From Gammaproteobacteria bacterium (GTDB lineage Bacteria; Pseudomonadota; Gammaproteobacteria; Arenicellales; Poriferihabitantaceae), in the NCBI GenBank assembly GCA_028817405.1, contig JAPPPS010000135.1, positions 1 to 47,687 on the forward strand: 47,687 bases of DNA, in the 5' to 3' direction. Below the pieces are notes generated by a model. That model saw nothing but the letters and a program-made list of their open reading frames with translations. It had not been told where the DNA came from and made no database searches. Position 1 is the stretch's first letter, and the number at the start of each line of letters is the position of its first letter. A program made the position numbers and the translations under genes. Shown in pieces: positions 9,253-17,751 of this stretch.

Positions 9253-10465
9253 TTCATCGTTGCCGGAATCACCGTCGGAATCACCGTCGCCGGAGTCGCC
9301 GTCGCCGCCGGAGTCACCGTCGCCGGAATCATCGCCGGGCGATTCCGCCGAGTCGCGCGCGCCGGCCGAGTCGACCGCATCGCGCGACAAACCACGCGCG
9401 CCCTCCAAACCGCGCGCCAAAAAACCGCGCGGCGTGGAAGTCGACGGCATGCTGCTGCTGGACAAACCGGCCGGGCTGACTTCCAACCAAGCGTTGCAAA
9501 TCGCCAAGCGGTTGCTGAACGCGCGCAAGGCCGGCCACACCGGCAGCCTCGACCCCATCGCCACCGGCCTCCTGCCGCTGTGTTTCGGCGAGACCACGCG
9601 CGTGGCCGAGTTGTTTCTCGGCGCCGGCAAAAGGTACTGGGTGCGGATTAAATTCGGCGTCGACACCGACACCGGCGACCGCGAAGGCAAGACGCTGCGC
9701 GAGGCCAAAGCGGCGTTCAGCGAGACAGAATTGCACGCCGCGCTGGACAAATTCCGCGGCCGCTTTAAGCAAGTGCCGCCGATGTTCTCGGCGTTAAAAC
9801 GCGACGGCCGGCCGCTGTACAAACTGGCGCGCAAAGGCATCAGCGTGGAGCGCGAGGCGCGCGAAGTGACGGTCTACGACTTGCGCGTGCAACAACGCAG
9901 CGGCGACGAACTCGACTTGGACATCGCCTGCTCGCGCGGATTTTATTTGCGCGCGCTGGCGCGCGACCTCGGCGAAGCGCTCGGCTGCGGCGCGCATGTC
10001 AGCGCGTTGCGGCGCACCGCGGTCGGCGATTTTTCGGTCGAAGACGCGGTCGGCATCGCGCAGATGGAGAAGTTGGACACGCCGGCCGCGCGGCGCAAAT
10101 TCCTCCTGCCGACCGAGCGCGCGGTGGCGCATTTGCCGGAGGTCAGCGTGCCGGACAACATCGCCTTCCACTTAAGCCGCGGCCGGCCGGTGCGCGTGGC
10201 CGGGGCGACGGTGGCGGCCGGGGCGGCCGGTGCGGCGACTGGGAAATCGGACGGGGAATCGGGTGGGGAATCGGCCGGGGCGGGGGCCACGGAACCGGTC
10301 GGGACGGGGGCGGAGTCAAGTGGGGCGACCGCGGAACCGGCCGCGCCGAAAGATGGCGTAGTGCGGGTGGTGTCGCCCGGCGGCGGCTTCCTCGGCCTGG
10401 CTGACTTGGCGGACGGCAAAATCACGCCCAAACGCCTGTTCCACCGCCCACGCCCACCGCGTTGA
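9239..10465 (+). CDS. truB: tRNA pseudouridine-55 synthase
   Basis: The product is 408 aa and makes pseudouridine 55 in the T-loop of tRNAs. The core starts at VDGMLLLDKPAGLTSNQAL (68-86). The catalytic Asp is D105 in GSLDPIATG. A C-terminal PUA-like domain ends at GLADLADGKITPKRLF. Two stretches are unusual. Residues 1-65 are a Ser/Pro/Glu repeat encoded by CCGTCGCCGGAGT-type repeats, and about 320-370 is a Gly/Ala/Glu-rich insertion. The start is therefore uncertain; the ATG at 9239 overlaps rbfA. In E. coli truB is followed by rpsO-pnp; here a convergent tRNA-Asn follows. Confidence 0.93.
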   Translation: MPPVNSSLPESPSESPSPESPSPPESPSPESSPGDSAESRAPAESTASRDKPRAPSKPRAKKPRGVEVDGMLLLDKPAGLTSNQALQIAKRLLNARKAGHTGSLDPIATGLLPLCFGETTRVAELFLGAGKRYWVRIKFGVDTDTGDREGKTLREAKAAFSETELHAALDKFRGRFKQVPPMFSALKRDGRPLYKLARKGISVEREAREVTVYDLRVQQRSGDELDLDIACSRGFYLRALARDLGEALGCGAHVSALRRTAVGDFSVEDAVGIAQMEKLDTPAARRKFLLPTERAVAHLPEVSVPDNIAFHLSRGRPVRVAGATVAAGAAGAATGKSDGESGGESAGAGATEPVGTGAESSGATAEPAAPKDGVVRVVSPGGGFLGLADLADGKITPKRLFHRPRPPR

Positions 10466-10560
10466 TGGCCACGCCGCGGAATCGATGGCGACGGTGAAAG
10501 GATGCGTGGAATCGACGGCGGCGACGGTGAAATGATGCGCGAAAACGGCAACGAAAAAAC

Positions 10561-10636
10561 TGGCTCCCCGGGACAGACTCGAACTGCCGACAGGGTGGTT
10601 AACAGCCACCTGCTCTACCAACTGAGCTACCGGGGA
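10561..10636 (-). tRNA. tRNA-Asn (GUU)
   Basis: This 76-nt minus-strand cloverleaf has a 7-bp acceptor (TCCCCGG/CCGGGGA), D-arm TAGCTCAGTTGGTAGAGCA, anticodon loop CTGTTAA and encoded CCA. It converges on truB and has a strong promoter immediately upstream. Confidence 0.95.
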
Positions 10637-10645
10637 ACACCGCGC

Positions 10646-10674
10646 ATCATAACCGCAAGCGACGGTCAGGTCAA
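10646..10674 (-). promoter_or_regulatory. Promoter of tRNA-Asn
   Basis: On the minus strand TTGACC (10674-10669), a 17-bp spacer and TATGAT (10651-10646) lie 9 bp before the tRNA 5' end. This is close to the sigma-70 consensus. Confidence 0.8.
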
Positions 10675-10700
10675 GATTCGGTTGGATACGGCGCAGCCCC

Positions 10701-10740
10701 ATTGCCACTCCGGTGGCAACCGGAGTCCAGAGTCTTTAAG
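10701..10740 (-). repeat. Dispersed hairpin repeat, partial copy
   Basis: ATTGCCACTCCGGTGGCAAC followed by CGGAGTCCAGAGTCTTTAAG matches, with two differences over the shared part, the repeat near 47553-47588. The motif TTAAAGACTCTGG (reverse strand here) recurs at the window end and, as AAAGACTCTGG, at 16630. It lies in the 244-bp gap between tRNA-Asn and the next gene. Confidence 0.75.
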
Positions 10741-10821
10741 TACCGGTACTGGCGCGCAGCGGCCCACGCGGCGGTGACGGTCAAGCAAGCGGTGGATTCT
10801 AATTTGTAGTTGTTGTCGCCC

Positions 10822-10849
10822 TTGATTTTTCCCAAATCGGGGATATACT
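10822..10849 (+). promoter_or_regulatory. Promoter of the BAX-inhibitor-1 family gene
   Basis: TTGATT (10822-10827), a 16-bp spacer and TATACT (10844-10849) precede the gene by about 31 bp, giving a short leader that holds a GAGG Shine-Dalgarno at 10870-10873. Confidence 0.7.
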
Positions 10850-10880
10850 CGGCTTATCCAACATTTTGCGAGGCTTCGAA

Positions 10881-11600
10881 ATGGCTAAATTCGGTTTGGA
10901 AAGAGTGAGCGCGATGCGCGAGGGCGCGGCTGATGCTGCGGCTTTGCGCGGCGCGGCGGCGCGCGGCGCGGCCGGCGTGGAAGTCAATCGGGTATTGAAA
11001 AATACCTACATCCTGCTGTCGCTGACGCTGTTGTTCAGCGCGCTGATGGCCGGCCTGGCGATGGCGCTGGATGTGCGCCCGCTGGGGCTGGTGGTCACGC
11101 TACTCGGCTGGTTCGGCTTGCTGTTTTTGACCGCCAAGTTCCGCAACTCGCCGCTCGGCATCGCGCTGGTGTTCGCGTTCACCGGCTTCATGGGCTTCAC
11201 GCTGGGGCCCATCGTGGATTTGTATGTGAGCGCGCTCGCCAACGGCGGGCAGGTGGTGCTGACCGCGCTCGGCGGCACCGGCATCATCTTCGTCGGGCTG
11301 TCGGCGTACGCGCTGACCTCGCGCAAGGACTTCTCGTTCATCGGCGGCATGCTGTTCGTGGGGATTATGGTCGCGTTCGTGGCCGGCATCGCCGCGGCGA
11401 TTTTCGCCATGCCGGCGCTGTCGCTGGCGGTGGCGGCGATGTTCATCTTGCTGATGTCGGGCCTGATTTTGTTTCAGACCAGCCAAATCATCCACGGCGG
11501 CGAGACCAACTACATCATGGCGACCATCACGCTGTATATCACCATCTACAATCTGTTCATCAGTCTGCTGCAGATTTTCGGTTTGTTCGGCGACGACTGA
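10881..11600 (+). CDS. BAX inhibitor-1/YccA family inner-membrane protein
   Basis: The product is 239 aa from ATG 10881, with GAGG 7 bp upstream; an in-frame TTG at 10866 is less likely. After a 40-residue cytoplasmic tail come about seven transmembrane helices, starting YILLSLTLLFSALMAGLAM and ending ITLYITIYNLFISLLQIFGL. The pattern is that of the UPF0005/BI-1 family (YccA, YbhL), which includes YccA, an interactor of the FtsH protease. Exact function is not predictable from sequence. The gene is monocistronic, with its own promoter and an intrinsic terminator at 11622. Confidence 0.9.
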   Translation: MAKFGLERVSAMREGAADAAALRGAAARGAAGVEVNRVLKNTYILLSLTLLFSALMAGLAMALDVRPLGLVVTLLGWFGLLFLTAKFRNSPLGIALVFAFTGFMGFTLGPIVDLYVSALANGGQVVLTALGGTGIIFVGLSAYALTSRKDFSFIGGMLFVGIMVAFVAGIAAAIFAMPALSLAVAAMFILLMSGLILFQTSQIIHGGETNYIMATITLYITIYNLFISLLQIFGLFGDD

Positions 11601-11621
11601 TGCGCCGCAAATCCATTAAAC

Positions 11622-11656
11622 AAGCCTCGCGTGTCTTTGATGCCGGGGCTTTTTTT
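11622..11656 (+). terminator. Intrinsic terminator after the BI-1 family gene
   Basis: An 8-bp stem AAGCCTCG/CGGGGCTT (11622-11629 with 11644-11651, one G:U) is followed by a run of T residues to 11656. Confidence 0.75.
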
Positions 11657-11671
11657 ATTGCCGCCCGCTTG

Positions 11672-11730
11672 CGCCCGCTTAACAGACTGCGGGCGTGGCG
11701 GGTGAGGGTGACTGCGGGCGTGGCGGTGAT
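11672..11730 (+). repeat. Dispersed repeat with CGCCCGC/GCGGGCG hairpin
   Basis: The first 31 bp (11672-11702) begin CGCCCGCTTAACAGACTGCG. They are identical to the reverse complement of 47490-47520 and differ at two positions from 43098-43128. The 7-bp inverted repeat CGCCCGC...GCGGGCG can form a hairpin. A second GCGGGCGTGGCGG unit follows. The repeat ends just before the start of the nucleotidyltransferase gene, so it sits in its leader. Confidence 0.85.
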
Positions 11731-11742
11731 GGGGATGCGTCC

Positions 11743-12867
11743 ATGAAAGCCATGATTTTGGCGGCCGGCGAAGGCACGCGGTTGCGTCCGCTGACTTACG
11801 AGTTGCCGAAGCCGATGATTCCGCTGCTCGGCAAGCCGCTGATGGAGTATTTGGTCGAGCAGTTGGCGGCGCACCAGTTCCGCGACATCATGGTCAATGT
11901 CAGCCACCTGCCGCATCTCATCGAGAATTATTTCGGCAACGGCGCGCGCTGGGGCGTGAACATCGGCTACTCGTTTGAGGGGCGCATCGAGAAAGGGCGG
12001 GTCATCAGCGAGCCGCTGGGCTCGGCCGGCGGCATCAAGCGCATCCACGAATTCGGCGGGTTTTTCGACGACACTTTTCTGGTGGTATGCGGCGACGCCA
12101 TCTTCGACCTCGACTTGTCGGCGGCGCTGCGCAAGCACTGGCAATCCGGCGCGCAGGCCAGCGTGGTCGCGCACCGGGTGCCGCGCGAGCGCGTGTCCGA
12201 CTACGGCGTGTTAGGTTGCGACCGCCACGGCCGCGTCACTTCGTTCCAAGAAAAACCGCCGGCCGCGCAAGCCAAATCCACGCTGGTGCACACCGGCATC
12301 TGCCTGTTCGAGCCGGACATCGTGGCGCACATTCCGTCCGGCGAAAACTACGACATCGGCGCGCAATTGCTGCCGTCGCTCATCGACAACGGCGTCGACT
12401 TCCGCGCCATCGAGATGCCGTTTCACTGGGTCGACATCGGCCGCGTCAGCGACTACTGGCACGCCAGCCAGCAACTCATGCGCGGCACTTTCCGCGGCGT
12501 CGCCATGCCCGGCCGCGAGGTGCTGCCGCGGGTGTGGGCCGGGCTGAATGTGCGCGTCGACTGGGACGATGTGCTGATTGAGGGGCCGGTCTACATCGGC
12601 GCCAACTCGCGCATCGAGGCCGGCTGCGAGATTCATGGGCCGACCTGGATTTCGCACGGTTGCCACTTGCAGCGGCGGGTCAAGGTGCACCGCAGCATTT
12701 TGTTCGAGAACACGCTGCTGCGCGAAAACGGCGCGATTTTCGAGACCGTGGTGTTCGGCCGCCACTGCGTCGACAAGGAAGGCAAGGCGGTGGACGGCCG
12801 CGACGCCGGGCTGGACTGGGTCGGCGAGGAGTCGGCGGCGACCGGCTCGGGCCCGGCGGCGACATGA
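11743..12867 (+). CDS. Sugar-1-phosphate nucleotidyltransferase (mannose-1-P guanylyltransferase-like)
   Basis: The product is 374 aa from ATG 11743; upstream in-frame codons lie in repeat DNA. The N-terminal nucleotidyltransferase domain opens MILAAGEGTRLRPLT (4-18) with KPMIPLLGKP (23-32) and the metal-binding region VVCGDAIFDLDL. The C-terminal part carries hexapeptide-type beta-helix repeats (YIGANSRIEAGCEIHG). This architecture is that of GDP-mannose pyrophosphorylase-like enzymes, and the shorter MurU family is related. If it makes GDP-mannose it could feed the gmd at the left edge, but substrate cannot be read from sequence. It stands alone after a terminator. Confidence 0.85.
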   Translation: MKAMILAAGEGTRLRPLTYELPKPMIPLLGKPLMEYLVEQLAAHQFRDIMVNVSHLPHLIENYFGNGARWGVNIGYSFEGRIEKGRVISEPLGSAGGIKRIHEFGGFFDDTFLVVCGDAIFDLDLSAALRKHWQSGAQASVVAHRVPRERVSDYGVLGCDRHGRVTSFQEKPPAAQAKSTLVHTGICLFEPDIVAHIPSGENYDIGAQLLPSLIDNGVDFRAIEMPFHWVDIGRVSDYWHASQQLMRGTFRGVAMPGREVLPRVWAGLNVRVDWDDVLIEGPVYIGANSRIEAGCEIHGPTWISHGCHLQRRVKVHRSILFENTLLRENGAIFETVVFGRHCVDKEGKAVDGRDAGLDWVGEESAATGSGPAAT

Positions 12868-12892
12868 ACGCGACGCGCGCCGGCGGGGGCGC

Positions 12893-13056
12893 GTCATCAC
12901 CGTCACCGGTGTCACCGTCACCACCGTCACCGTCGTCACCCCCGTCACCCCCGCCGCGCGGCATGCGATAATCGGCGCATCGGAAATTTCGTTTCACCGT
13001 CGCCGCCGCACCGTCGCCGTCCGCATCGCCGTCCGCATCGCCGTCCACCCCAACCA
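12893..13056 (+). repeat. Low-complexity ACCGTC/CGCCGTCCGCAT repeats upstream of aroQ
   Basis: The 198 bp between the nucleotidyltransferase and aroQ is mostly degenerate CACCGTCACCGTC repeats (12893-12956) and three CGCCGTCC(G/A)C units (13013-13056). No gene is seen in it. Confidence 0.7.
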
Positions 13057-13065
13057 CGAACCACT

Positions 13066-13527
13066 ATGGCAAAAATCCTCACCCTGCACGGCCCCAACCT
13101 GAACCTGTTGGGTAAGCGCGAGCCGCAGCACTACGGCGAAGCCAGTTTGGCATCCATCGACCGGCAATTGCAGAAACTGGCGGCCGCCGACGGCCACCAG
13201 ATGGACTGCCGCCAGAGCAACTCCGAGAGCGCGCTCATCGACTGGGTGCATGCGGCGGTGGACGAGGCGGTGGATTTCATCCTCATCAACCCGGCCGCGT
13301 TCACCCACACCAGCGTCGCGCTGCGCGATGCGCTGGCCGCGGCGCGGATTCCGTTCATCGAAATCCACCTGTCGAATGTGCATGCGCGCGAGGCGTTTCG
13401 CCATCATTCGTATTTTTCCGACATCGCGGCCGGCGTTATCACCGGCCTCGGCCGGCATGGTTACGAGTGCGCGTATATGGCGGCCGCGGCGCGGCTGCGC
13501 GACGACGAGCGGCCCGCGGAGAAATGA
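13066..13527 (+). CDS. aroQ: 3-dehydroquinate dehydratase, type II
   Basis: The product is 153 aa, the usual size for the small dodecameric type II enzyme of the shikimate pathway. The N-terminus [21 protein letters not shown] carries the active-site Tyr (Y23) loop. [16 protein letters not shown] and [17 protein letters not shown] supply the substrate-binding and catalytic His segments. The aroQ-accB-accC order is typical of gammaproteobacteria such as Pseudomonas. The stop codon lies 2 bp before the accB start. Confidence 0.96.
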   Translation: MAKILTLHGPNLNLLGKREPQHYGEASLASIDRQLQKLAAADGHQMDCRQSNSESALIDWVHAAVDEAVDFILINPAAFTHTSVALRDALAAARIPFIEIHLSNVHAREAFRHHSYFSDIAAGVITGLGRHGYECAYMAAAARLRDDERPAEK

Positions 13528-13529
13528 AC

Positions 13530-14060
13530 ATGGACTTGCGCAAGATTAAAAAACTCATCGAACTGCTGGAGGAATCCGCGCTCTCGGAGATGGAAATCAG
13601 CGAGGGCGAGAACACCATCCGCTTGAGTCGCGCGCCGCGCTATGCGTCGGGGATGGCGGCGCCGGCGGTGACAGCGGCCACAGGTGAGCCGGCGATTTCG
13701 TCCGCCGCGCCGCTCGATTCCCCGGCCACGGAATCGCCCGCGGAGCCGGCCGCGGGCCCCACCGCGGCCGCCAACGCCGCCGGCTCCGGCTCCGCGGGCC
13801 CCGCGGGCCATGTCGTGGTCTCGCCGTTGGTCGGCACTTTCTACGATGCGCCGTCGCCGGACGCCGCGCCGTTCGTCACGGTCGGCGCGGAAGTCGCGCG
13901 CGGCGACACCTTGTGTTTGATTGAAGCGATGAAAACTTTCAACCACATCGACGCCGAAGTCGCCGGCACCGTAGCCGCGGTTCACAAACACAGCGGCGCG
14001 CCGGTGGAATACGGCGAAGCGTTGTTCGTCATCGATGCCGGCGCCGACGGTGACGGTTAG
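13530..14060 (+). CDS. accB: Biotin carboxyl carrier protein of acetyl-CoA carboxylase
   Basis: The product is 176 aa. It carries the biotin that AccC carboxylates for malonyl-CoA synthesis. The ATG at 13530 is chosen because GGAG (13518-13521) lies 8 bp upstream and because the product then begins MDLRKIKKLIELLEES, matching E. coli AccB. An ATG at 13524, overlapping the aroQ stop, is the alternative. An Ala/Pro-rich linker (about 40-90) precedes the biotinyl domain, with biotinylated Lys135 in EAMKTFNH. It is co-transcribed with accC, 21 bp downstream. Confidence 0.95.
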   Translation: MDLRKIKKLIELLEESALSEMEISEGENTIRLSRAPRYASGMAAPAVTAATGEPAISSAAPLDSPATESPAEPAAGPTAAANAAGSGSAGPAGHVVVSPLVGTFYDAPSPDAAPFVTVGAEVARGDTLCLIEAMKTFNHIDAEVAGTVAAVHKHSGAPVEYGEALFVIDAGADGDG

Positions 14061-14081
14061 CATGCGCTCGGCGACCACCCG

Positions 14082-15434
14082 ATGCCGCAAACGATAAAAA
14101 AGTTAGTCATCGCCAACCGCGGGGAAATCGCGCTGCGCATCTTGCGCGCTTGCCGGCGGTTGCGGATTGGCACCGTGGCGCTGCACTCGGAAGCCGACCG
14201 CGACGCCAAATATGTCCGCCTCGCCGATGAGTCGGTGTGCATCGGGCCGGCGCCGGCGGCGCAGAGTTACTTGAACGCCGCCTCGGTGATTTCGGCCGCG
14301 GAAGTAACCGCCGCCAACGCCATTCATCCCGGCTACGGATTCCTGTCCGAGAACGCCGACTTCGCCGAGCAGGTGGAAAAAAGCGGGTTCATTTTTGTCG
14401 GACCGCGGCCGGAGACGATTCGCGTGATGGGCGACAAAATCTCCGCCATCCGGGCCATGCGCGCGGCCGGCGTACCGTGCGTGCCCGGCTCCGACGGCCC
14501 CCTGCCGACTGAGCCGGCCGCGGCCGCGCAAATCGCCGAGGCGGTCGGTTTCCCGCTGATGCTGAAAGCGGCCGGCGGCGGCGGCGGCAAGGGCATGCGC
14601 GTGGTGCGCGATGCCGCGCAGTTGGAGGAATCCTGCGCGTTGACCCGACAGGAATCGGCCGCGGCGTTCAACAACGATGTGATTTACGCCGAGCGGTTTT
14701 TGGAGCGCCCGCGCCATGTCGAGTTCCAAGTGCTCGCCGACACGCACGGCAACGCCATCCACCTCGGCGACCGCGACTGCTCGATGCAGCGCCGCCACCA
14801 AAAAGTCATCGAGGAAGCGCCGGCGCCGGGCATCAGCGAGCAGCAGCGGCAGGCGTTGGGCGCGCGATGCGTGGAAGCCTGCCGCGCCATCGACTACCGC
14901 GGCGCCGGCACTTTTGAATTTTTGTACCAAGACGGCGAGTTTTTCTTCATCGAGATGAACACGCGCATTCAAGTCGAGCATCCGGTCACCGAAATGATTA
15001 CCGGCGTCGATTTGCTGCAGGAGCAAATCCGCATCGCCGACGGTCAGCCGTTGCGCTTCACTCAAGAACAAATCCAGTTCCGCGGCCACGCTTTTGAATG
15101 CCGCATCAACGCCGAGGACCCGGACACTTTCATGCCGTCGCCGGGCCGGATTACGCAATACCACATGGCCGGCGGCCCCGGCGTGCGCATCGATTCGCAT
15201 GTTTACAGCAACTATGTGGTGCCGCCGTATTACGATTCGATGCTGGCAAAAATCATCACCCACGGCATGCATCGCCGCGAGGCGCTGGCGCGCATGAGCG
15301 GCGCGCTGCAGGAAATGGTGGTGGACGGCATCCGCACCAACCTGCGCCTGCACCGCGAACTGGCGGAGGACGAAGCGTTCATGCGCGGCGGGCTGGACAT
15401 CCACTACCTGGAAAAGAAACTCGGAGGCGCGTGA
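14082..15434 (+). CDS. accC: Biotin carboxylase subunit of acetyl-CoA carboxylase
   Basis: The product is 450 aa. It carboxylates the biotin of AccB using ATP and bicarbonate. It contains the N-terminal [16 protein letters not shown], the ATP-grasp glycine loop [14 protein letters not shown], the catalytic [13 protein letters not shown] segment, and the biotin carboxylase C-terminal domain ([10 protein letters not shown]). Length and motifs are complete. Confidence 0.98.
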   Translation: MPQTIKKLVIANRGEIALRILRACRRLRIGTVALHSEADRDAKYVRLADESVCIGPAPAAQSYLNAASVISAAEVTAANAIHPGYGFLSENADFAEQVEKSGFIFVGPRPETIRVMGDKISAIRAMRAAGVPCVPGSDGPLPTEPAAAAQIAEAVGFPLMLKAAGGGGGKGMRVVRDAAQLEESCALTRQESAAAFNNDVIYAERFLERPRHVEFQVLADTHGNAIHLGDRDCSMQRRHQKVIEEAPAPGISEQQRQALGARCVEACRAIDYRGAGTFEFLYQDGEFFFIEMNTRIQVEHPVTEMITGVDLLQEQIRIADGQPLRFTQEQIQFRGHAFECRINAEDPDTFMPSPGRITQYHMAGGPGVRIDSHVYSNYVVPPYYDSMLAKIITHGMHRREALARMSGALQEMVVDGIRTNLRLHRELAEDEAFMRGGLDIHYLEKKLGGA

Positions 15435-15618
15435 TGGCGCGGCCGCCGGGGAAGGCCGGTTTTGCGGCGGGGACGGCGGGGACGGTGATGCGGCGGCCGG
15501 TGGGGTCGGGGATGCCGCGGTCCCCGGCCGGCGCGGCGACTGATGCGGCGAGCGGCACGGCGACTTGTGCCGCGGCCATCACGGTCGCCATCGCGGCCGG
15601 CGGTCCGAGGGCGCGGCG

Positions 15619-16581
15619 GTGAACACCGGCTTGCGCGCCGCCTGCCCGCACTGCGCTGCGGTGTTTCAACTGACCGCCGCGCAGATGGAGGCGCGCGAGG
15701 GCTTGGTGCGGTGCGGCGCCTGCCGGCAGGTTTTCAACGCCAAGTGGCATTTGGTGGAACCGGGCGGCGGCGTGGCCGGGGTTGCCGCGGCCGGCGACGG
15801 TGGCGACAATTCCGCGGCCGACGGTGGCGATGATTCCGGCGGCGATTCCGGCGATGATTCCGCGGCCCGCGGCCCGGCCGATTCCGCCGCGGCCGCCGAT
15901 TCCGACTCCGATGCCGCCCCCGCGGTGCAACGCGAACCGGGCTATTACCGTCGTTTGGTGTCCGCGCCCGGCCTTTCGCCGCTGCCCACGCTGGAGCCGT
16001 CGCTGCCGCATGCGCCGGTCGACGAACTCGCGGCCGGCGCGGTCGAAACCTTCGCCCGCCGCCCGGCCAGCCACGGCGTCGACCGTTACTTAAGGCCGCG
16101 CGCGCATCCGTTGGCCGGCCTGCTGTGGGGCGCGGCCGCGCTGGCATTGGTCGCGCTGCTCGGCGCGCAAGTGAAGTATGTTTTGGTCGAGCGATACGCC
16201 TCGCACGAGACGCTGCGCCCGTATTTGGCGGCGTTTTGCGATCTCGCCGCCTGCCGCTTGCCGCCGCGCCACGAGCCGCGCCGCATCACCTTGACCCGCA
16301 CCCACATCGACCTGCACCCGCGCCGCCCCGGCGCGCTGCGGGTCACGGTCAAGTTGGTGAATGAGGCGACTTTCGCGCAGCCGTACCCGCGCCTGCGCCT
16401 GACCCTCACCGACCGCGACGGCTGGGTGGTCGGCCGCCGCACCTACGCCGCGCCCGACTACCTCAACGGCCGCCGCAACCACCTCCGCTCCGGCGAACTC
16501 AGCGCCATCTTCCTCGACCTCGCCCACCCCCACGAAAAAGCCGTCGGCTTCGAAATCGATGTAGTCGGCGGCGCGCTTTAA
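15619..16581 (+). CDS. Zinc-ribbon membrane protein, DUF3426 family
   Basis: The product is 320 aa from a GTG at 15619; a TTG-type start at 15565 would add unlikely residues. An MJ0042-type zinc ribbon is formed by C9/C12 (CPHC) and C32/C35 (CGAC). A disordered Asp/Ser/Ala-rich stretch follows, then one transmembrane helix (GLLWGAAALALVALLGAQV) and a periplasmic DUF3426 domain with RITLTRTHIDLHPRRPGALR. In many gammaproteobacteria this family sits between prmA and dusB/fis after accC. Here prmA is missing and the gene follows accC directly. Function is unknown. Confidence 0.85.
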   Translation: MNTGLRAACPHCAAVFQLTAAQMEAREGLVRCGACRQVFNAKWHLVEPGGGVAGVAAAGDGGDNSAADGGDDSGGDSGDDSAARGPADSAAAADSDSDAAPAVQREPGYYRRLVSAPGLSPLPTLEPSLPHAPVDELAAGAVETFARRPASHGVDRYLRPRAHPLAGLLWGAAALALVALLGAQVKYVLVERYASHETLRPYLAAFCDLAACRLPPRHEPRRITLTRTHIDLHPRRPGALRVTVKLVNEATFAQPYPRLRLTLTDRDGWVVGRRTYAAPDYLNGRRNHLRSGELSAIFLDLAHPHEKAVGFEIDVVGGAL

Positions 16582-16896
16582 GTCGACGGTTTGTCAAGCG
16601 CAGAGTATTTAAGAACCGGCGGTAGTTACGAAAAGACTCTGGACGCCCGCTTAACATATCGCCGGCGTGACGGTAGGGGAGACCGCGGGCGTGACGGCGC
16701 GCAACGCCATCATTCCCACTGGAACGCGGGAAGTTAGATGCCAAGCCTGCCCCCACCCACGAGCGGGGGACTCTGGCTGCCGCCGGAGTGGCGATTGGGC
16801 GTCTCCGCGGCAGAAGCAATCCCCGCCGCCGCGACCGTCACCGCCGCGCGGGCCGCGCTTGCTTGCCGCGCGCCGAATTCGTATAATCGCGGCGTT
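16582..16896. repeat. Gene-free 315-bp stretch with dispersed hairpin repeats
   Basis: This gap before the tRNA cluster holds AAAAGACTCTGG (16631-16642), a degenerate copy of the CGCCCGCTTAACA repeat starting at 16644, and a copy of the second hairpin repeat at 16745-16792 (GCCTGCCCCCACCCACGAGC, then GGGGGACTCTGG and CTGCCGCCGGAGTGGC). The last copy matches the reverse complement of 47555-47609 apart from one substitution and a 7-bp indel. The tRNA-Pro promoter lies at its right end. No gene is visible. Confidence 0.8.
16859..16887 (+). promoter_or_regulatory. Promoter of tRNA-Pro and the tRNA cluster
   Basis: A perfect TATAAT (16882-16887) lies 9 bp before tRNA-Pro. The best -35 candidate is the weak TTGCTT (16859-16864) with a 17-bp spacer. 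Confidence 0.65.
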
Positions 16897-16973
16897 CGGG
16901 GTATGGCGCAGTCAGGTAGCGCGCCTGCTTTGGGAGCAGGATGTCGGGAGTTCAAATCTCTCTACCCCGACCA
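16897..16973 (+). tRNA. tRNA-Pro (UGG)
   Basis: This 77-nt cloverleaf has acceptor CGGGGTA/TACCCCG, anticodon loop TTTGGGA in a CCTGC/GCAGG stem, T-arm TTCAAAT and encoded CCA. It is the first of five tRNAs upstream of tig. Confidence 0.96.
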
Positions 16974-17050
16974 GCACCATCGCCGTCCAGTCGCTCCGTC
17001 CATCCGCTATCGCCGACCTATCGCCATCCGTTCAATCGCCATCGACATTC

Positions 17051-17154
17051 AGTCGCTCGGTTCAGCCGTTATCCGACCAGCGCCATCGAGCGCGTGACCG
17101 CTGAGCGATTTGGTCGAGTCGCTCGGTTCAGCCGTTATCCGACCAGCGCCATCG
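17051..17154 (+). repeat. 38-bp exact direct repeat in the tRNA-Pro/tRNA-Arg spacer
   Basis: The 38-bp sequence beginning AGTCGCTCGGTTCAGCCGTT occurs identically at 17051-17088 and 17117-17154, 28 bp apart. The whole 267-bp spacer is built of CGCCATCC/GTTCAATCGCC-like low-complexity sequence. No gene is seen. Confidence 0.9.
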
Positions 17155-17240
17155 CCATTCAGCCGCTCCGTCCAGTCGCCATCGCCGTTCAATCGCCATC
17201 CGTCCAACCGCTCTGTTCACCCGCCATCGTCCATCCGTCC

Positions 17241-17317
17241 GCGCCCGTAGTTCAATCGGATAGAGCAACGGCCTTCTAAGCCGTAGGTTACAGGTTCGAA
17301 TCCTGTCGGGCGCGCCA
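17241..17317 (+). tRNA. tRNA-Arg (UCU)
   Basis: This 77-nt cloverleaf has acceptor GCGCCCG/CGGGCGC, anticodon loop CTTCTAA and encoded CCA. It closely resembles E. coli tRNA-Arg(UCU). Confidence 0.96.
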
Positions 17318-17361
17318 GGATTTCGGTGGCGGCGTTTAAGTGTATAGTTCGCATAAGTTAC

Positions 17362-17438
17362 GGTGAGCGTAGCTCAGTTGGTAGAGCCCCGGATTGTGGA
17401 TCCGGTCGTCGTGGGTTCGAGTCCCATCGTTCACCCCA
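17362..17438 (+). tRNA. tRNA-His (GUG)
   Basis: The gene has 77 nt including the extra G-1 (17362) opposite C73, the identity element of tRNA-His. The anticodon loop is TTGTGGA and CCA is encoded. It contains one of only two GATC tetranucleotides noticed in the window (17399-17402). Confidence 0.96.
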
Positions 17439-17440
17439 GT

Positions 17441-17545
17441 TTTTGCGCGCGCCGGGGCCGTCGCATGGCTCGCGTTGTCGCCGTCGCCGTTGCACGCTGT
17501 CGCACACCGTCGCATGCTGTTGCACACCGTCGCACACCGTCGAAT
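17441..17545 (+). repeat. Degenerate TGTCGCACACCGTCGCA repeats between tRNA-His and tRNA-Lys
   Basis: The spacer contains several imperfect copies of GCACACCGTCGCA and GTCGCCGTTGCACGCTGTCG. It is low-complexity with no gene. Confidence 0.6.
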
Positions 17546-17549
17546 GATG

Positions 17550-17625
17550 GGGCCGTTAGCTCAGTTGGCAGAGCGGCTGACTCTTAATCAGCGGGTCGCA
17601 GGTTCGAGCCCTGCACGGCCCACCA
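17550..17625 (+). tRNA. tRNA-Lys (CUU)
   Basis: This 76-nt cloverleaf has acceptor GGGCCGT/ACGGCCC, anticodon loop CTCTTAA and encoded CCA. The CUU anticodon reads AAG; E. coli uses only UUU, so a separate tRNA-Lys(UUU) is expected elsewhere in the genome. Confidence 0.95.
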
Positions 17626-17653
17626 ACGGCGCGCGGTGGCATAATGGCGCGGC

Positions 17654-17738
17654 GCGAAAGTGGCGGAATCGGTAGACGCGCCGGATTTAGGTTCCGGTGC
17701 CGCAAGGCGTGAGAGTTCGAGTCTCTCCTTTCGCACCA
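17654..17738 (+). tRNA. tRNA-Leu (UAG)
   Basis: This 85-nt class II tRNA has a long variable arm, acceptor GCGAAAG/CTTTCGC, anticodon TAG in the GATTTAGGTTC region and encoded CCA. It ends only 13 bp before the tig start codon. Confidence 0.95.
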
Positions 17739-17751
17739 CGCAAAAATTCCC

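Noticed and set aside
15435-15618. Remnant of prmA between accC and the DUF3426 gene
   Set aside because: The 184 bp is low-complexity GC-rich sequence with no recognisable PrmA residues.
17051-17154. CRISPR array in the tRNA spacer
   Set aside because: There are only two copies of a 38-bp repeat with a 28-bp gap, no third unit, no cas genes, and the spacer is low-complexity like the rest of the region.
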